A DNA stretch of 64,000 bases from Garcia nutans (Eukaryota; Streptophyta; Magnoliopsida; Malpighiales; Euphorbiaceae), in the NCBI GenBank assembly GCA_947685225.1, contig CANTUV010000011.1:63910501-63974500 (forward strand), in the 5' to 3' direction. Shown piece by piece: positions 59,201-64,000 of this stretch; positions within the stretch are counted from its first letter, which is position 1; each line of letters starts with the position of its first letter. The position numbers were made by a program, and so were the translations under genes. The notes beneath the pieces are model-generated. The model worked only from the letters and a program-made list of their open reading frames with translations. It had not been told where the DNA came from and made no database searches.

Positions 59201-62200
59201 AACAAAACAATTGATTATTAAAAGATCTCCTGTAATAACTTCTTCATAAATCATAATTCCAACTGTTGAATACATATGTATATACATGCGCATGCGCACA
59301 CATCAGATTTTAGTTCATTACTGAAGTTAATAATCTAGGAATTCATCAGATTTTAATTCATATGTTATCCAACGCTACCATATTAGAAAATATAGAAAAG
59401 AGATCCAGTTATGCAAAATTATAAGATGGCTGTAAAGGAAGTGAGAAGTGTAGAACCTTACATCTTTATCAATTAGGAAAAAATGATTCTTCAACGCTGC
59501 ATCCTTGTTTCCCGACATCCTTGAAACAGCTTGTATAGCCATAGTCAGGACGCCAAGCCCGGCACTGAGAGCAATAAAACAAACTTAGTGAATTAACATG
59601 TGCAAGTAACAGAATTTATTTGCAAGCCCATCATTTAAATCATCAAATTTGATTTCTAGCAACTACCTCCCAGCACCCACTACAACTATTTTTTGGTTCA
59701 CAAAGTCAGACAATGATCGGCCTTGGGCTCTCACAGTTCCCAGCAATCCCGCAAGTGCAACACCAGCCGTTCCCTATAAGTTACAAAATAAGTGCAACTG
59801 CTATAACTGCAGAGGCACTGAAGATCATTTGTGGCCCAGTGTATTATAAATATGGATAATGTAACAACTATGCAGAGCTGTGATCACCTGTATATCATCA
59901 TTAAACATGCAAAACCTTTTATGATATCTCTGCAGCGTTTCAAATGCCCACTTCATTTGAAAATCCTCAAACTGATAGGAACATCCGAACAACCAGGTTA
60001 TGGGATGACCAAGACTCACATAACAACAACAAAATGCAAGGCATTTTTCTTGAAGAAGAAACAAACCTGTACAATAGCCTTGGGCCAGCGTCTGAAAATA
60101 GCTTCCATGAATTCATCAACAATTGCCAGATACTCTTCTCCTTCTAGCCTATGTTGTCGAAGTCCTAGATCTGTCAAAGAGAAGTCATATTAAACCAAAT
60201 AACCTCATAATGGTTGCCATAAAGAAAAGTTGAGTTATACAAGCATTTAGCACAATCAACTTACTCTATAAGAAAACAAGAAATTATTAAACAAAAAAAC
60301 AAATTAGAGTAGAAAAATTTACTTACAAAGGCGGTCCTCGAGTAGCTTTTGATTGTTTGTACCAACATCCAACATAACTGGGAGTATCTGTTACACAGAC
60401 ATGGGTTGAATAATAAAAGTGATGCCATAATTAGTAACTGAACCAAGAGCATATTGAGCATAGCAACTAACTGAGCATAGCAACTAATTGAGCATCTGTA
60501 CCAACATCCAACATATTGAGCATAGCAACTAACTGAAAAGGTAAATGGAGATCCAAAATTGAATAGACTCCAGACATTCAGTATGTTGTCAGGTCACTTA
60601 GTTCATACTTATGCATGTAGATGATATATAAGCACAAATAACAGCCGAAATTTGCTTCCAGAATTGTAGGCATAGACAATAAGCAATCACAGGAAACTAT
60701 CTCATGAATCATAGCCAATAAGCCACTGACACATGTTTTATGAACCATAGTGAACTCCTTGAATCAGCTATTCTAAAAGTGTGCTTGTAACATAATAGTA
60801 TGAGAAGTATAATGCAATATATTGATATGGAAGAAGTAATGAAAGAGCATTTATCATAGAGATAACAGGTTTAGTTAAGGGCCAAAAGATGGCACTACAT
60901 CTGCATACCTACACTACAACAAAGAGAGAAGAAAGAAAGAGCAAGAGCCATACTCTCTGTGGGTTGATACCAGCAGCAGCAACATACATGTCAAGCTTTC
61001 CAATGGGTATACCTATTCCTTGAACACCAAGGTCACCTAAGCCAAGAATTCGACTACCATCTGTCAGGACTATCATGTCCACCTGCAAAATAAAGAAGAA
61101 TGTACCACGAGGCATCATAAGGATTACAAAATCATCTTTACTACATTGTGAGTAATAAAGCACCTAAGTAATAACATGACAAACTATCCATAAATCAATA
61201 GAAGTGCTCCTTAGCAATGCCTACAGCATCAAGTATGTGTAGCAGTATGCATAATGTAATTCAACTTCCGGCCATCCAGGGGAAAAAAATAAAGAACATT
61301 TTCATATGGAAGAAAAATATGCATACTGGAAGTGGGATCACAAATTCTAGCAACAAATCTAGAAGGAAAAAATCAAATCCCTCTATTCCCCAATGAAATA
61401 GAATTTTGAATTATCAAAACACGGACATCTTCAAACCTGCTTTCGGGCGAACATGGCCAATAATCTAATATGAGATTTATATAATACCTGTTCAGCTGGC
61501 CAGTTATAGATCATTGACACCATCTCTCCTTTATCCTTTGCACTAAAGTACATTCCACGTGGACGTCTAAATAGACCAGAATAATTTTGGCATACCAACC
61601 CTACTGTCGGTGTGTATATTATTGGAGCAAAATCCTTGATATTATCAATAAGGACCTGGATGAGAAAGGTACCAAATTCACTAATGCATTATAATAAATT
61701 TCACAAATACCTTCGTATATTCAGACCAGAATTTGTCATAGAACTTACACGGTAGTACAATGTCTCATTCCTGTCATGAAGTCTATTCAAGATCCTCCAT
61801 TTTGCTAATGATACAACACTGTCCGGTTGTCCTTGAATATTCTTCTCCAAGGATCGATATGACTCCACTAACAATTCAAGTTAAAAAGAATATAGTAATG
61901 TAATGTGAATACCAAATAACTAAATACAGACAAAAACAATAATAACTAGTTAAAAATATTAAACAAAGCAAAAAGAGGTAACTGAGGCAAAGTCTGATCA
62001 TTAACAACACGTATCTACATATTAGACATTTTTGCATCATATGTTTCACCATGAGCATTTCAGAGATATTCTGATGCTCCATCATTCATGGAGCTCTAAC
62101 TAATGCCTAAGCAGAGGAGAAAAAAAAAAGAAATAAAACCACCAGCACAAAGCATACTAGCATTTATCAATGGTCCATATATCAGAACACATTATCACAT

Positions 62201-63132
62201 ATTCAAACTATGATATCTCCCCATGCTAATTGATCCTCTCCGCCATATTTTCCAAGCTTGGCCTTGTTCCCTAACTTAGTCAGCATGAAAGATTTAGCTC
62301 ATTGCAAACAAAAGATATGCTTCAATAGTTAATTACTCAGGTCGTTCTATATATAAACAATAAGACTTGAAAATTTGCTAAAATGCCGAAATTTGATATA
62401 TAGCTAAGAAAATGCTCAGGAGCAAGAAATAAATAATAAAACCTTCAAGGAGGTAAGAATTAACTTACTAAAACGAGCATGCTGCTGCTCAAATGATATA
62501 ACACGAGGTGGAAGGAGACCACGAAGCCCTAATCGATCTCTTTCGGTCAAAGGAAACCCAGTATCCTGAGAACGAATGAGAGACAGAGAGAGCAGATAAA
62601 ATATTTCACAAGATCAGCACATACAAACACACAAGTTTTTACGCATATGGGGCATCATTTCCATAGGTAAGAAAATAATTTGCAACCCAGAAGGCTCATA
62701 TAGTGCAAATCAACCAGTCCAAACCTCAAAATCAGAGATCAATAAGCTTAAAACCTACAATAAGCTGCCACATAATTGAAAAGTAAGATTTTATATTAGT
62801 TGCCATTTAACTTCTGTAATTGCGCTCAAATATATATACATGTATATATATCACGATATTATAGAATTCATACTAAAGTGAATCTCTAAATCATAGAAAA
62901 AAAATCATCAATAACTATCAAAACTACGTTTATATTAGCATAAAAAGTATATATAAATATATATGGAAACAAACGAAGTGAAATAATGGTTGTTGACCTT
63001 ATTGAACCAAGGATCATGAAGAATATCAGCACCACGCTTGTGAACAATACAAGGACCAGGTATCGCCGTAGAGAACCTCCGTGATCGGCGGAAACTAGAA
63101 GCGGCCGTAGAAAATCCCGTAAATCTCCACAT
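54781..63132 (-). CDS. NAD-ME2: Mitochondrial NAD-dependent malic enzyme, beta/59-kDa (NAD-ME2) type
   Basis: Oxidative decarboxylation of malate to pyruvate with NAD in the mitochondrial matrix; plants use an alpha/beta pair. Nineteen exons: 62998-63132, 62469-62565, 61749-61867, 61488-61655, 60954-61082, 60327-60387, 60067-60170, 59888-59971, 59667-59773, 59462-59564, 58975-59082, 58715-58780, 58227-58299, 58061-58147, 57585-57639, 57424-57495, 56781-56843, 55136-55250 and 54781-54852. All phases agree and give 605 residues, the family length. The Arg/Ser-rich start (MWRFTGFSTAASSFRRSRRF) looks like a mitochondrial presequence. Motifs: YTPTVGLVCQNYSG, VLTDGSRILGLGDLG, GINPQR, metal-site FNDDIQGTAG, NAD-site GAGSAGLG across exons 9/10, and FAMSNPT. 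The end SPLVHEK and the segment IPIGKLDMYVAAAGINPQR point to the NAD-ME2 paralogue and not NAD-ME1. No lesion seen. Confidence 0.95.
56261..56295. repeat. TA microsatellite in a NAD-ME intron
   Basis: An almost pure (TA)n run with one ACA interruption, in the intron between exons 17 and 18. A shorter one lies near 57772-57790. Confidence 0.85.
60440..60535. repeat. Short tandem repeat in NAD-ME intron 5 including an exon 6 snippet
   Basis: GAGCATAGCAACTAAYTGA units occur three times. Between them lies TACCAACATCCAACAT, a 16-base copy of part of exon 6 (about 60359-60375). It is intronic and should not affect the protein. Confidence 0.6.
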
Positions 63133-63325
63133 TCTGTGCCGTAAAAAAAACAAATCCAGCATCTAACAAAATGCAAAAAAAGGTAACAAAAACAAGTCAA
63201 CAAAATCCAATTTCAAAGCATCTTAAGAGAATTACACACACTATCTCTCTCTCTTCAGAACACAGATCAGAGAGTGTGCGAGTGATGCAAAAACCAGTCG
63301 ACGCTTCGGTTTTACATATATAGTG
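63133..63325 (-). promoter_or_regulatory. NAD-ME2 5' UTR and core promoter
   Basis: On the minus strand, CTATATATG (about 63313-63321) is a good TATA box some 180 bases before the start codon. The interval between them contains a CT-rich leader (GA/CT runs near 63243-63280), as is usual in plant 5' UTRs. Confidence 0.55.
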
Positions 63326-64000
63326 AGTGAGAATTTTTCATTTTTTAAAAATTTTTTCCTATTTATTAAAATTATTATAACAATGGCAATTTTTTTCTTG
63401 CAGTGTAATATTCTTTGTCTTTGAAAGTATAAACATTTGAAGCTGTTGAGAATCGAGAGTCGATAAGAACTGCCTGGCGCTTCCGGTCAGTTAGATAATG
63501 AAAGCAAAGTGCTTCCTGCCAGGTGACCGGGCGAATGACGGGCAGTTAGGGTATTTATAGATGGGAATATCTATAAAGAGAATACGACTCCGTTAATTGC
63601 ACGAGTTCTGACCCTGCAAGTGGGTGGCTATGAAAGGGTAAAAATTAAAAAACCAAAAAATGAAAATAACAATTTGAAGAATCTACCTATAATAATTAAA
63701 AAAAATGCAATTAGAAATTTTACTTGGGAATTCTAAAAAAAAATGTACCTGGAAATTTTATTTATAAAAAACATATATTATATACTATTTGAAATAAGTA
63801 TTTTTTATTAGATTATTCAAAATTTAATTTCACAAATTTTTAAAAAATATTGAAACTAAAAAAAAAGAACTAGTTGAAGTCTACCATGAGTTTTGATTTA
63901 AAACACTAATTAATATCAATTTTCTAAGAAATGTATTATATTTAATTTTATCATTTAAAAATAAGTATTTTTAATTTTTTAATTATTGTATAATAGAGAG
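63326..64000. other. Upstream spacer at right edge
   Basis: Upstream region of the malic enzyme gene. About 63430-63630 is richer in GC than its surroundings; beyond that it is AT-rich. No gene or element recognised. Confidence 0.4.

Noticed and set aside
59831..60193. A plus-strand ORF of 120 codons over the NAD-ME gene
   Set aside because: It lies antisense to exons 7 and 8 of a well-supported gene and has no recognisable domain.

Overview
The window is nuclear DNA of a eudicot plant. The evidence is intron-rich genes with GT-AG (and a few GC-AG) borders, plant gene families (chloroplast KEA antiporter, mitochondrial NAD-malic enzyme, plant Taspase-like protein, cytosolic phosphomannomutase, plant SDR reductases), AT-rich spacers, Copia retrotransposons primed by initiator Met-tRNA, hAT elements with 8-bp target duplications and an Au-like SINE. 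The combination would fit a woody dicot such as Citrus, but I cannot fix the species from sequence alone.

Layout. (1) 1-2089, plus strand: the last six exons of a KEA1/KEA2-type K+/H+ antiporter. (2) 3060-6411, minus: a Taspase-like gene with nonsense codons, frameshifts and a missing catalytic segment, so a pseudogene. (3) 7520-12570, minus: a complete set of 11 phosphomannomutase (PMM) exons, but with a one-base frameshift, a mutated last splice acceptor and a 1.8-kb hAT element in the last intron. (4) 13-20 kb: transposon-rich, with a second hAT element, nested inverted repeats and a LINE 3' end carrying an RNase H domain. (5) 20-53.5 kb: a tandem array of minus-strand short-chain dehydrogenase/reductase (SDR) copies. 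The copies are interleaved with repeated fragments of the PMM first exon and promoter. Six SDR copies are visible: two intact 298-residue genes (36219-37753 and 40747-42280, on a 4.4-kb tandem duplication) and four broken ones. A composite Copia element (24691-31405), made of the 5' half of one element and the 3' half of another, sits where a further SDR copy would be expected. (6) 54781-63132, minus: an intact 19-exon mitochondrial NAD-malic enzyme (NAD-ME2 type, 605 residues), with its promoter near 63.3 kb.

Functionally, the intact genes are independent housekeeping or specialised-metabolism genes and not a pathway. The main biological story is structural. One unit (SDR gene, tail of a second SDR, PMM head, flanking spacer) was copied several times, then cut up by deletions and transposons, leaving two apparently coding reductases. 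I see no CRISPR array, no bacterial-style operon and no evidence of a new defence or catalytic system. The mosaic SDR/PMM array and the Copia-Copia deletion junction are the most notable things here.
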